DNA of 64,000 nucleotides from Pseudoalteromonas distincta (GTDB taxonomy: Bacteria > Pseudomonadota > Gammaproteobacteria > Enterobacterales > Alteromonadaceae): the NCBI RefSeq assembly GCF_000814675.1, contig NZ_JWIG01000010.1, positions 62,001 through 126,000 on the forward strand, written 5' to 3'. Below the pieces are notes generated by a model. It was not told where the DNA came from. It ran no database searches and saw nothing but the letters and a program-made list of their open reading frames with translations. This document shows, piece after piece, positions 46,101 through 54,389 of the stretch; position 1 is the first letter of the stretch; the number at the start of each line of letters is the position of its first letter. The translations under genes and the position numbers were made by a program.

Positions 46101-48272
46101 ATGCGTTTAAAACCTCTTGTAGCTACATTAGCAGCCACATTTTCTTTATCACTTGCAAGTAGTGCCATAGCCGACGAAGGCATGTGGCAACCACACCAAC
46201 TTCCAGAGTTAGAATCAATTTTAAAAGCCAAAGGGCTTGAAATTGATGTTGAATCTATTTCTAAATTAACCGAATTCCCAATGAATGCGGTAATTAGCCT
46301 AGGTGGCTGTACAGCATCGTTTGTATCGCCTAAGGGTTTAGTTGTGTCAAACCATCACTGTGTTTATGGCTCGGTGCAATACAATTCAACACCTGAAAAC
46401 AACATTTTAGAAAATGGCTTTTTAGCTAAAAGCCCTGCTGAGGACTTACCAGCAGCGCCGGGTTCACGCGTATACGTCACAGAAACAGTTACTAATGTGA
46501 CTGACAAAGTTAGTAAAGGTATTGAAGAACTAAGCGGTAAAGCACGCTACGACGCAATAGTAAAAAACGAAAAAGCGCTAGTAGCCCAGTGTGAAGCCGA
46601 CGAAAGCTACCGTTGTAACGTGTATTCGTTTCATGGTGGTTTAGAGTTTTACCTAATTAAGTCACTTGAAATTAAAGACGTACGTTTATCTTACGCACCA
46701 GCTATGGGCGTAGGTAAATACGGTGGCGATATAGATAACTGGATGTGGCCGCGCCACACAGGCGACTTTGGTTTTTACCGCGCTTATGTAGGCAAAGATG
46801 GAAAACCAGCAGAATACAGCGAAGACAACGTACCTTACGTACCTGACTCTTACCTAAAAGTAAGTGCTAAAGGCGTGCAAGAAGGCGACTTTGTAATGGT
46901 TACAGGCTACCCAGGGCGTACTAATCGCTACCGTATAGCAACAGAGGTAGATAACGTATTTAACGACAGCTACCCTAAAGCACGTGTTCATAACTCAAAA
47001 TACGTGTCGCTTATTGAAGAAAACTCAGAAGACGGCAGTAAAGCGCGTATTGCTTACGAAAGCACCATTGCAGGTTATAACAACTATATTAAAAACTATG
47101 GTTCGATGATCGAAAGCTTCAAAAAAGGCACTATGCTTGAGCGCAAAAAACAGTTTGAGCAAGAGTTAACACAATGGATCAATAGTGATGGTGAGCGTAA
47201 AGAGCAATACGGAAGCGTATTAGGTGAGCTATCTGAGCTAATTGCACAATCACAAGAGCACAGTGAACGCGACCGAATGTTAGGTTATGTACATCGCTCA
47301 CAGATGATCAGCACAGCACGACGTTTATACCGCCTAGCTTACGAAAAACAAAAGCCAAATAGCGAACGTGAATCTGGTTATCAAGAACGTGACTTACCTC
47401 GCATTAAAGCAGGGCTTGAGCGCATGACGCGCCGTTATGATAGCAAAGTAGATAAAGCTATTTTACTGCACTTTTTAGAGCTGTATGCAGCACTTCCAAA
47501 AGAAGAGCGTTTCAGCGAGGTTGATAACGTATTTAAAGTACAAAATGGGTTTGATAAAGCAACCCAAAGCGCGTTACTTGATAGCATGTATGAGCAGTCA
47601 AGACTCGATAATGCCACTGTTCGCAATTCATTATTTGAACAATCGTTTAGCCAGCTAAATCAAAGCCAAGACCCATTTGTGCAATACGCTAAAGCAATAT
47701 TTAAAGTAATGAAAGCACAGGAAGATAAATCAAAAGCACTTGCAGGTAAATTACAAGCAGCTCGCCCTGAGCTAATGAGCGCAATAATTGCGTTTAACAA
47801 AGCTAAAAACAAACCTGTATACGCCGATGCCAACAGCACATTACGAGTAACCTATGGCACCGTAGGTGGCTACTCACCTCAAGATGGCTTGGTAGCAACA
47901 CCTTTTACCTCGCTTGAAGGGTTACTCGCTAAAAACACCGATGTTGAACCATTTAATGCACCTAAAAAGTTACAAGAGCAAATTAAAGCCAAGCTTTACG
48001 GTGATTACACGGGTGGCATGAATACAGTACCCGTTAACTTTTTATCAAATGTAGACACTACCGGTGGTAATTCAGGTTCGCCAACACTTAACGGTAAAGC
48101 AGAGCTTGTTGGTTTACTGTTTGACGGTGTTTACGAAAGTATTATTGGTGACTGGGATTACAACCCTGAGCTCAATCGCTCAATCCACGTTGATTCGCGC
48201 TACATGCTGTGGGTAATGGATAAAGTAGATAATGCACAAAACTTGTTAGACGAAATGACAATCGTAAAATAA
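46101..48272 (+). CDS. S46 family dipeptidyl peptidase (DPP7-like)
   Basis: 723 residues, signal peptide to about 24 (SLASSAIADEG). Chymotrypsin-fold halves surround a helical domain. Catalytic His lies in VVSNHHCVYG (about 86) and Ser658 in TGGNSGSPTLNG. Gly676, 18 residues after Ser658, occupies the position that is Gly in DPP7 (hydrophobic specificity) and Arg in DPP11 (Asp/Glu specificity), so DPP7-type cleavage is inferred. Removes dipeptides from peptide N-termini in the periplasm. Good ribosome site (AAGGA), strong terminator after it. Confidence 0.92.
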   Translation: MRLKPLVATLAATFSLSLASSAIADEGMWQPHQLPELESILKAKGLEIDVESISKLTEFPMNAVISLGGCTASFVSPKGLVVSNHHCVYGSVQYNSTPENNILENGFLAKSPAEDLPAAPGSRVYVTETVTNVTDKVSKGIEELSGKARYDAIVKNEKALVAQCEADESYRCNVYSFHGGLEFYLIKSLEIKDVRLSYAPAMGVGKYGGDIDNWMWPRHTGDFGFYRAYVGKDGKPAEYSEDNVPYVPDSYLKVSAKGVQEGDFVMVTGYPGRTNRYRIATEVDNVFNDSYPKARVHNSKYVSLIEENSEDGSKARIAYESTIAGYNNYIKNYGSMIESFKKGTMLERKKQFEQELTQWINSDGERKEQYGSVLGELSELIAQSQEHSERDRMLGYVHRSQMISTARRLYRLAYEKQKPNSERESGYQERDLPRIKAGLERMTRRYDSKVDKAILLHFLELYAALPKEERFSEVDNVFKVQNGFDKATQSALLDSMYEQSRLDNATVRNSLFEQSFSQLNQSQDPFVQYAKAIFKVMKAQEDKSKALAGKLQAARPELMSAIIAFNKAKNKPVYADANSTLRVTYGTVGGYSPQDGLVATPFTSLEGLLAKNTDVEPFNAPKKLQEQIKAKLYGDYTGGMNTVPVNFLSNVDTTGGNSGSPTLNGKAELVGLLFDGVYESIIGDWDYNPELNRSIHVDSRYMLWVMDKVDNAQNLLDEMTIVK

Positions 48273-48294
48273 GTAATTAGTGAGATAACAGAAG

Positions 48295-48324
48295 GGCGCT
48301 TACTGTAAAGGAAGCGCCTTTTTT
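48295..48324 (+). terminator. Terminator after S46 peptidase gene
   Basis: GGCGCTT, loop ACTGTAAAGG, AAGCGCC and T6. Confidence 0.9.
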
Positions 48325-48375
48325 GTTGGTATTTGATTCGCTTATTTATGACTGCTAAGTGCCATGATCGGATAT

Positions 48376-48450
48376 TAGTAACGCCTCGCTAATGAGGTCA
48401 AAATGCTTGGCTAAAATCAGGAAGAGAAGTCGCCAGCCAAGCTTTAAACG
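48376..48450 (-). repeat. Probable attC site at the end of array B
   Basis: Minus strand: arms AGCTTGGCT and AGCCAAGC around a 25-nt loop, then a small GCCTC hairpin and a core-like GTTACTA (48382-48376). The R'' side overlaps the end of the 48444 gene and is degenerate. Last site of array B. Confidence 0.55.
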
Positions 48451-48821
48451 TCCATTTTAATGCGTATGTTGTTCTTTATATTATATTTCCCGCTTTTCAA
48501 TGATTCGGTTAGGTTCTGCTCTGTTGGTGTTGCAAGAGTGCCTAACGGAATGCAAGAAAACTCTAGTTCAGTGGAACCAAGCTTAGCTGGTGCAGCAGGA
48601 GTGACAGTCTCTTTTAAAACTTTGATTTCTAAATTTTGTTCAGCGCAAAACTGTCTAGCCTCTTTATAAACAGCAGCTTTATTTTCAAGGGAAACTCCAA
48701 GACCAGGCGAACCGTCTTTTTTACCAACGTAATAACTATTTTGCCCTAGAGGTACTACACCAGTGCTTTTGCACCCTACAATAAAAATAATCCCTAGTAA
48801 TATACATGAGTATTTAATCAA
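48444..48821 (-). CDS. Cassette-encoded small lipoprotein
   Basis: 125 residues from TTG 48821, chosen for the GGAG seven nt before it; no better ATG exists upstream of the signal peptide. Lipoprotein signal with lipobox FIVGC (Cys about 17). The mature part has two Cys (ARQFCAEQNL, LEFSCIPLG) and resembles short periplasmic lipoproteins of unknown function. It lies between attC-like sites of array B in the common minus orientation. Confidence 0.65.
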   Translation of the reverse strand: MIKYSCILLGIIFIVGCKSTGVVPLGQNSYYVGKKDGSPGLGVSLENKAAVYKEARQFCAEQNLEIKVLKETVTPAAPAKLGSTELEFSCIPLGTLATPTEQNLTESLKSGKYNIKNNIRIKMDV

Positions 48822-48830
48822 TTAATTTCT

Positions 48831-48967
48831 CCATAACCTATTATTTATCACAGAACTTATATGCTGGCGCATCTTTGTTCGTTTTAGAACACTGCTATGT
48901 AAAGTTTAGTCGCTTACTTTTCAAAAGTGCCACAATCAGACGGTGGCACAATAGCCTCTTGTTAGAA
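48831..48967 (-). repeat. Probable attC site following the 48962 gene
   Basis: Minus strand: R'' TTCTAAC AAG (48967) overlaps the stop codon of the membrane-protein gene, inner hairpin TGTGCCAC/GTGGCAC. The R' end is ambiguous: GTTATGG (48837) just before the GGAG of the next gene, or GTTCTAA (48890). R'' does not match the presumed start of its own cassette, so boundaries are uncertain. Confidence 0.5.
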
Positions 48968-49615
48968 CAGCGACATTAACAATATGATTAAATCTATAAA
49001 AGAGCGAGCCACGACTGCAATAGAGGAAAAATATATTAAACATAAAATTATTGCTGCCAACTCTAAATATGCAAATTCAATAAATGTTGAAGCTTTGGGT
49101 TCTCGACGCGCTAAAAGTTTAAATAAACCAGCTTTTGGTAAATGAAATATTAAATCATTTATTTTTAGCGATTTATAAGTATTTATGGTAGCAATAGGTA
49201 TGACTACTAAAAAAACAATTAACAACGTGATTTGATAATATTGTGAAAGACCTTGATTCATCATATTTTCAGTTTCGTGTAAAAATACCTGTGCGGATAC
49301 CACAATAATTACCTGCAAGTATATCGCTAAGCCAAACACTACTATTGCCCAAGTCCCCAAAATGATTGCTACTTTTGTGTTAAATTTACGAAGCTTTGGA
49401 GTTATCTTACTGTAGCTACGTTGAGTATGAATTACCGCGAATAAAAAAATCGTGGTTAGTAACTTTAAGAACCAATCAAAGTATTCGTTTCCAGATTTCT
49501 CTATTAATAGAACTCCAATTACAGCTGTCACTACAGAAAAGAACCTCCATTTAATTTTTTTATCTTCATCAATGGAAGACCAAATTTTTTCAGTTAAACC
49601 TTTAGATTTTTTCAT
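48962..49615 (-). CDS. Cassette-encoded multi-pass membrane protein
   Basis: 217 residues from ATG 49615 (a TTG at 49651 would add 12). Four to five TM helices: FFSVVTAVIGVLLIE, WFLKLLTTIFLFAVI, KVAIILGTWAIVVFGLAIYLQVIIV, ITLLIVFLVVIPIATI and a C-terminal AAIILCLIYFSSIAVVA ... LIILLMSLF. No enzymatic motif recognised. Second cassette of array B, after the 187-bp attC of the first cassette. Confidence 0.65.
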   Translation of the reverse strand: MKKSKGLTEKIWSSIDEDKKIKWRFFSVVTAVIGVLLIEKSGNEYFDWFLKLLTTIFLFAVIHTQRSYSKITPKLRKFNTKVAIILGTWAIVVFGLAIYLQVIIVVSAQVFLHETENMMNQGLSQYYQITLLIVFLVVIPIATINTYKSLKINDLIFHLPKAGLFKLLARREPKASTFIEFAYLELAAIILCLIYFSSIAVVARSFIDLIILLMSLF

Positions 49616-49680
49616 AGTTGCTCTAGCGAGGCTGTAGAATAACTTCAACAACCAAAATTAATAAAAAAACGAAATCCTGC

Positions 49681-49867
49681 AATTAACGCTAAGCGTTTTC
49701 AAAGCATTGGGTAATGCATTTGGAACCCATAAAACAGGATATTTTTCTTAAAAAAGAGTAATTACAGTCTCAACGTACGCTTAAGGCGTGAATGAATGTG
49801 TGCAAAAAATTGTTGTGAAGCGAAAATGGTACGTATTTACGAATCGCGCTTTAAACGTTCGTTAAAT
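49681..49867 (-). repeat. attC site following the 49870 gene (array B)
   Basis: Long attC, 187 bp. Minus strand: R'' ATTTAAC at 49867 is the exact complement of the cassette's own start GTTAAAT at 50483. Arms CGTTTAAAGC and GCTTTGAAAACG pair with extra unpaired bases, and the core GTTAATT is at 49687. The length recalls VCR-like or long attC variants. Confidence 0.8.
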
Positions 49868-49869
49868 TG

Positions 49870-50460
49870 CTAGCTACCCAAAGCTGATACTAAAAAAGAT
49901 CCAATAGACGCAATGCTACCTGCATGTGGTAAGGATGAAATGAGCGTATTTACAACAGCTTTACTTGGTTTACTTGATGAAAACTGTTCCTCGATAGTGT
50001 CAACCACCTCCAGAGCATCCTGCTTTTCCTGAGTGGACTGCACTAAGCGATTAATCTCGGAGCGTAGTAATTCGATATGTTCAGCAACAGCTGAATTTTC
50101 GTTAACTACATTTGTTGAGTTATCAGTTGAATGGTTGTTTACACGAGAGTTAGGACCATTCAAATTGTAAGTGATACTTTGAACTGCTTTCTCAGCTTCA
50201 GGTAACCCAAGATTTTTATGCTTAATATAGTAACCTGCAGGAATAACTGAGCCTCCTTCATGGAAGCCAGGATCTATAACTTCATACGTTTCAATGCCAC
50301 CATTCGACATTTTACGTTGAATGAGATCACCAGTTTCAATCAGAATATCACTACGCTGGATAACCGTTTTTTTTGATTGAACACTAGCTTGAATATCTTC
50401 GTATTTTCCACCGTTCTGTTTAAGGACAGTGACCTTGTCTCTCATGAGATTTGATAACAT
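49870..50460 (-). CDS. Cassette-encoded protein with NSRVNxxSTDNSxNV segment, unknown function
   Basis: 196 residues; AGGAG before ATG 50460. N-terminal beta-rich domain of about 90 residues (RDKVTVLKQNGGKYEDIQASVQ ... IETGDLIQRKMSNGGIETYEVIDPGFHEGGSVIPAGYYIKHK), a polar linker with GPNSRVNNHSTDNSTNVV, a helical stretch (EHIELLRSEINRLVQST, QDALEVVDTIEEQF) and a hydrophobic tail (SLPHAGSIASIGSFLVSALG). From memory, proteins with this 'ERKLPNG-YxVxDPGF-x-IPAHY' domain and 'RVN-NSTDNS' linker recur in accessory islands and defence-like neighbourhoods, but none has a known activity that I can cite. First cassette after leader B. Confidence 0.7.
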   Translation of the reverse strand: MLSNLMRDKVTVLKQNGGKYEDIQASVQSKKTVIQRSDILIETGDLIQRKMSNGGIETYEVIDPGFHEGGSVIPAGYYIKHKNLGLPEAEKAVQSITYNLNGPNSRVNNHSTDNSTNVVNENSAVAEHIELLRSEINRLVQSTQEKQDALEVVDTIEEQFSSSKPSKAVVNTLISSLPHAGSIASIGSFLVSALGS

Positions 50461-50483
50461 ATGAACTCCTATTGCAATTTAAC

Positions 50484-50687
50484 AGCTTTATCAGAGGACA
50501 CTTTACCTATTTTAGCGCGAAAACATCCTTATTGTATGAGTTTCTATTAATAGCAAATAGTGTAAGTTATTGCCATCTATAAATATTAAGCTTAGGAAAG
50601 GTTATTTTACTATGTGAAAAAGGAGAAAGTTTCCTCTTATTCTGACTAAGTTAATGACGATTCACTTGAACGACCGGTTTTCGCTCT
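50484..50687 (-). other. Array B leader: attI-like/promoter segment (copy 2 of the duplicated leader)
   Basis: About 204 bp, aligned end-to-end with 9678-9888. Shared blocks include CTTTATCAGAGGACACT, TATTTTAGCG, ATAGCAAATAGTGTAA, CTATAAATATTA and AAGTTAATGA on the plus strand. Alignment stops at TCGCTC on the outer side and at the G^TT crossover (50483) on the cassette side. It lies between the first cassette and the divergent metY gene; no integrase is next to it. Confidence 0.65.
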
Positions 50688-50798
50688 TATCCGCCTTTAA
50701 CTTAAATCAAATCACCTCAACATCTTTTAATATATTTCATGTGCATTTTATAACCAAGAAGTGCTAGCTTAGTGGTAAATTAATTGAAGGAAATAATT

Positions 50799-52070
50799 AT
50801 GAAATTAGAGTCATTAACACTGCACCACGGTTACGAATCTGAGGCTACGACCAAATCGGCAGCCGTGCCTATTTATCACACTTCTTCTTATACATTTGAT
50901 AACACGCAGCATGGTGCTGATTTATTCGATTTAAAAGTACCTGGAAATATTTACACCCGCATAATGAACCCAACTAATGCCGTACTTGAACAACGTATTG
51001 CCGCGATGGAAGGGGGCATTGGTGGGCTTGCTGTTGCCTCTGGAATGGCCGCTATTACGTATGCTATTCAATGTTTGTGTGAAGTCGGTACTAATATTGT
51101 AAGCACCAGCCAAGTATATGGTGGGACGTATAACTTATTTGCTCATACACTACCTAGGCAAGGTATTGAAGCGCGCATGATTAAAGCCGATGACTTTACC
51201 GCGTTCGAGAATGCAATTGACGACAACACTCGCGCTGTTTTTTGTGAATCTATTGGTAACCCGGCAGGTAATATTGTTGATATTGAACGTTTAGCACGTA
51301 TTGCACACAGCAAAGGTGTGCCGCTTATTGTTGATAATACCGTGGCTACGCCGTATTTATGCCGCCCATTTGAGCTGGGCGCCGACATAGTGGTTCACTC
51401 ACTTACAAAGTATATAAACGGGCACGGTACTGCCATTGGCGGCATGATTGTCGACTCAGGAAAATTTGATTGGAAAGCGAATGCTACACGTTTTGCAATG
51501 ATGAACGAGCCCGATCCGTCGTATCACAACGTGGTTTATACCGAAGCTTTTGCTGAAGCTGCATTTATTGGACGTTGTAGAGTAGTGCCACTTAGAAATA
51601 CTGGCGCAGCGCTTGCGCCTAAAAACGCATCTGACATTTTAATCGGCCTTGAAACCTTAGGCTTAAGAATGGATCGCCACTGCGAAAATGCACAGCAGCT
51701 AGCTGAGTATTTAGAAAATCATCCAAAAGTGCTTTGGGTTAATTACGCAGGGCTTAAATCAAGCCCGTATAACGAAATGAGTCAAAAAATTACCAGTGGT
51801 AAAGCATCGGGTATTTTAAGTTTTGGTATTGCTGGTGGCCTAGAAGCGGGTACTCGTTTTATTGATGCGCTAAACATGATTTTACGCTTAGTTAATATTG
51901 GCGATGCCAAGTCGCTTGCGTGCCATCCTGCGTCAACCACACACCGCCAATTAAATGATGAAGAGCTTGCTAATGCGGGTGTAAGTCGCGATTTAATCCG
52001 TTTATCGGTTGGTATTGAAAACATTGCTGACATAATTGCCGATGTAAGCCAAGCGCTCGATAAAGCATAG
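50799..52070 (+). CDS. metY: O-acetylhomoserine sulfhydrylase
   Basis: 423 residues from ATG 50799 (GAAGGA upstream). PLP enzyme of the Cys/Met metabolism family: HHGYESEATTKSAAVPIYHTSSYTF start, IYTRIMNPTNAVLEQRIAAMEGG, and the PLP lysine in VVHSLTKYINGHG. Length and sequence fit MetY rather than MetB/MetC. Makes homocysteine from O-acetylhomoserine and sulfide. Stem-loop terminator follows. Confidence 0.92.
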   Translation: MKLESLTLHHGYESEATTKSAAVPIYHTSSYTFDNTQHGADLFDLKVPGNIYTRIMNPTNAVLEQRIAAMEGGIGGLAVASGMAAITYAIQCLCEVGTNIVSTSQVYGGTYNLFAHTLPRQGIEARMIKADDFTAFENAIDDNTRAVFCESIGNPAGNIVDIERLARIAHSKGVPLIVDNTVATPYLCRPFELGADIVVHSLTKYINGHGTAIGGMIVDSGKFDWKANATRFAMMNEPDPSYHNVVYTEAFAEAAFIGRCRVVPLRNTGAALAPKNASDILIGLETLGLRMDRHCENAQQLAEYLENHPKVLWVNYAGLKSSPYNEMSQKITSGKASGILSFGIAGGLEAGTRFIDALNMILRLVNIGDAKSLACHPASTTHRQLNDEELANAGVSRDLIRLSVGIENIADIIADVSQALDKA

Positions 52071-52098
52071 TTACCTCACTACCTTTCATAAAAACTTT

Positions 52099-52148
52099 AA
52101 AGCATAAAAAAGCGTTAGTTGAAAATAAACTATCGTTTTTTATGCTTT
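52099..52148 (+). terminator. Long stem-loop terminator after metY
   Basis: Arms aaagcataaaaaagcgttag and ctatcgttttttatgcttt pair over about 20 bp with one bulge and one mismatch around GAAAATA. Confidence 0.75.
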
Positions 52149-52260
52149 TCTAAAACCAATTAACAACTATACACCCTTATTTTATATACATTTTTTATAA
52201 AACCTCCCTAAGAATTTTATATTTCTATCGTTTGTTTTTCATTCAAATGTCAATTTTGTA

Positions 52261-52289
52261 TTGACACTAAGATTACTTACTACTACATT
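52261..52289 (+). promoter_or_regulatory. Promoter of the blaI/blaR-like operon
   Basis: TTGACA (52261-52266), 17-nt spacer, TACATT (52284-52289). The -10 lies inside the first BlaI-type operator, so repressor binding would block RNA polymerase. Confidence 0.6.
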
Positions 52290-52313
52290 TGTAACAGTAC
52301 CACTACAAGTGTA
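52284..52313 (+). promoter_or_regulatory. Two BlaI/MecI-type operators
   Basis: TACATTTGTA (52284-52293) and TACAAGTGTA (52304-52313), both TACA-N2-TGTA with 20 bp between centres and extended by ACT/AGT flanks. This is the classical half-site pattern for BlaI/MecI repressors, directly before the repressor gene. Confidence 0.75.
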
Positions 52314-52328
52314 GTAATAGGAGCGACA

Positions 52329-52709
52329 ATGAAACTTAGTGATTTTGAAATGGATATTATGCAGCTGCTCTGGCAGGAAGAACCCTGTACCGCGAGTCAA
52401 CTACATAAAGTGCTTTTAGCTGATAAGCAAAAAGATAAAAAAGTAGCCTATACAACAGTTAAAACTATTGTAGATAGGTTAGAACACAAAGGGGCGATTG
52501 AGCGCTGTGGACATGAAGGGCGAGCTATTGTTTTTAGAACAATCGTGACTCAAGACACATTATCGGGGCAAGCTATGCCTAGTTTTATGCAACGATTTTT
52601 TAAAGGTAATTCTCGTAGTTTAATCGCCCACTTTATCAAAGAAGAAAAGCTAAATGATGAAGATATAGAATATTTACAAACGCTTTTAAAAAATAAAAAG
52701 TTAGATTAA
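52329..52709 (+). CDS. BlaI/MecI/CopY family repressor
   Basis: 126 residues with the winged helix of the Penicillinase_R family: LSDFEMDIMQLLWQEEPCTASQLHKVLL and VAYTTVKTIVDRLEHKGAIERCGHEGRAIVFR. Binds TACA-N2-TGTA operators as a dimer, here two upstream copies, so autoregulation is likely. Followed 11 bp later by an M56 peptidase gene that is the likely sensor and inactivator. Confidence 0.92.
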   Translation: MKLSDFEMDIMQLLWQEEPCTASQLHKVLLADKQKDKKVAYTTVKTIVDRLEHKGAIERCGHEGRAIVFRTIVTQDTLSGQAMPSFMQRFFKGNSRSLIAHFIKEEKLNDEDIEYLQTLLKNKKLD

Positions 52710-52720
52710 AGGAGAGGGTA

Positions 52721-54337
52721 ATGACGGATTATTTACTAACTTGCACACTTATTAGCTTATGTATTTTGCTTACAGTAAAAGGGCTAAAAAATGCCCCAGC
52801 ACGATTAAACTTTTACATTTTAATGACTGCCTTGGCATGTTGGTTTGTCCCTTGGCAATATTTTTCCCAGTTATCCTTATTTGAAGGGGCAAATCGTTAC
52901 ACATTCAACGTGGCGCAATTGATTCCCGATGTTAAAGCATTAATACCAAATGCTGAACAAGTAGCAACTAAGGACGAATTACAAAGCGATATTGGTATAT
53001 GGGACTTATTGCCATCACTTAGTAATGTTTTTATGGTTTTAGTTTTAGCTGGTTTTGGATTGTTTTCATTACGCATGAGCCTTTATGTAAAGCTTATAAA
53101 AAACTTATACATTAACTCAAAGCCAAGTCCTGAACTTAAACACATTAACAATCAGTATCCAATTAGACTAACAACCCATACAGAGCCTGCTTTTGCTACC
53201 GGGTTAATAAAGCCTGTTATTTGGCTAGAGTCGACGATGGTAAATCGTGAAGAATTAGATTCAGTCATTCAACACGAGGTAACTCATTTACAACAAGGTG
53301 ATATTTATTGGACGTGGCTTATTTGTTTTATAGAAAGCGTTTTTTGGTGGAATCCTATTTGCTTAAAGTTAACAGGTTTAGCAAAAGAGCAACTCGAACT
53401 TAGCTGTGATGAGTTGTGTATGCAGAAGCTAAAAGGTAAATACCAATTGGATTTAGCCAGTTTATTGCTACAAGAGCAAAGTGCTAAAAGCTCGCCTAAC
53501 TTTTTTACCCCCCCACTTTTGAATATTGCTCATTCTAAGAGTTTTAATATTCAGAGGATCAAAATGTTAAACAAGGAAAAAACAATGAAAAGTAAATATT
53601 TGGTTATGGTTGCGGCGGCAATGTCTTTTAGTGCTTTAGCTGCAGCGCAAATTGTAGATGGTAGTTCAGATAACAAGCAGCCAAGTAATAATACGTCTCA
53701 GGCTCCTGTTAAAAGTGAAGAATATAAACAACAACTTGCACAGCTTCTAAAAAGTGCTGCTGGGGCAAAAAGTGATACCCCTGAACTGTTAAACCAAGCT
53801 GCGCAAGGCATTCAAGATTGGCACTTGAATAGAGACAAACTTACGGGGTTTGAAGAAGCTGAAATCAAGCTACAAAGCTTTAGGTTGCTAAATCACGTTT
53901 ACTCTAAACTTGAGCAATATGAAGACATATTGAGTGCTTACGAAAAATGGTACGAGCCGGGCAGTAACCCACCTTACTTTTTAAAAAATTCACTAGCAAC
54001 GGCCTATATACAGTTAGGGCGTTATGAGCTTGCTGTTGCAGAGCTTGAAGATTTATCAAAACAGCTTGAAGGTAAGCTACATGTTGGCTCTGCTGATAAC
54101 TTAGCACTGGCATACATTTACCTTGATGATTACGATAAAGCGTTGAAAACCCTAGAGCAGGTTGATGCAAAAGACGATGTATACGGAAATATCCTTAAAT
54201 ATTATGTTTATGATAAACAAAATAACCGTAAAAAGATGGATGAAATTAAAAGTAAAATACCAGAAGCATTTGCAGTTACCCCCGCGTTATTACCACAAAG
54301 CGGCCTACCTGGTTCGCAATTGTTGAGATTGCTATAA
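52721..54337 (+). CDS. BlaR1-like M56 membrane metallopeptidase with TPR-like C-terminal sensor
   Basis: 538 residues. N-terminal TM helices (LLTCTLISLCILLTVKGL, LNFYILMTALACWFVPW, VFMVLVLAGFGLFSL), M56 zinc site VIQHEVTHLQQGD (about 186) and the third-ligand region ELSCDELCMQKL. A TM segment near 287-310 (YLVMVAAAMSFSALAAAQ) leads to a C-terminal helical part with tandem tetratricopeptide-like units (YEDILSAYEKWYEPGSNPPYF, LATAYIQLGRYELAVAELEDL, LALAYIYLDDYDKALKTLEQV). There is no penicillin-binding domain, so the signal is not a beta-lactam bound BlaR1-style. Presumed to cleave the BlaI-like repressor. Confidence 0.88.
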   Translation: MTDYLLTCTLISLCILLTVKGLKNAPARLNFYILMTALACWFVPWQYFSQLSLFEGANRYTFNVAQLIPDVKALIPNAEQVATKDELQSDIGIWDLLPSLSNVFMVLVLAGFGLFSLRMSLYVKLIKNLYINSKPSPELKHINNQYPIRLTTHTEPAFATGLIKPVIWLESTMVNREELDSVIQHEVTHLQQGDIYWTWLICFIESVFWWNPICLKLTGLAKEQLELSCDELCMQKLKGKYQLDLASLLLQEQSAKSSPNFFTPPLLNIAHSKSFNIQRIKMLNKEKTMKSKYLVMVAAAMSFSALAAAQIVDGSSDNKQPSNNTSQAPVKSEEYKQQLAQLLKSAAGAKSDTPELLNQAAQGIQDWHLNRDKLTGFEEAEIKLQSFRLLNHVYSKLEQYEDILSAYEKWYEPGSNPPYFLKNSLATAYIQLGRYELAVAELEDLSKQLEGKLHVGSADNLALAYIYLDDYDKALKTLEQVDAKDDVYGNILKYYVYDKQNNRKKMDEIKSKIPEAFAVTPALLPQSGLPGSQLLRLL

Positions 54338-54351
54338 ATACACGCTGTAAT

Positions 54352-54372
54352 GAGGCTCAGTTTTTGAGCCTC
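54352..54372. terminator. Terminator after the M56 gene
   Basis: GAGGCTCA, loop GTTTT, TGAGCCTC. Confidence 0.75.
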
Positions 54373-54389
54373 TATTTAACAATTAGTTA

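Noticed and set aside
48360..48385. TGATCG near 48364 as a fourth ECF promoter
   Set aside because: The next CG-T-A box is not at 16-bp spacing and it lies at the edge of the array B attC.
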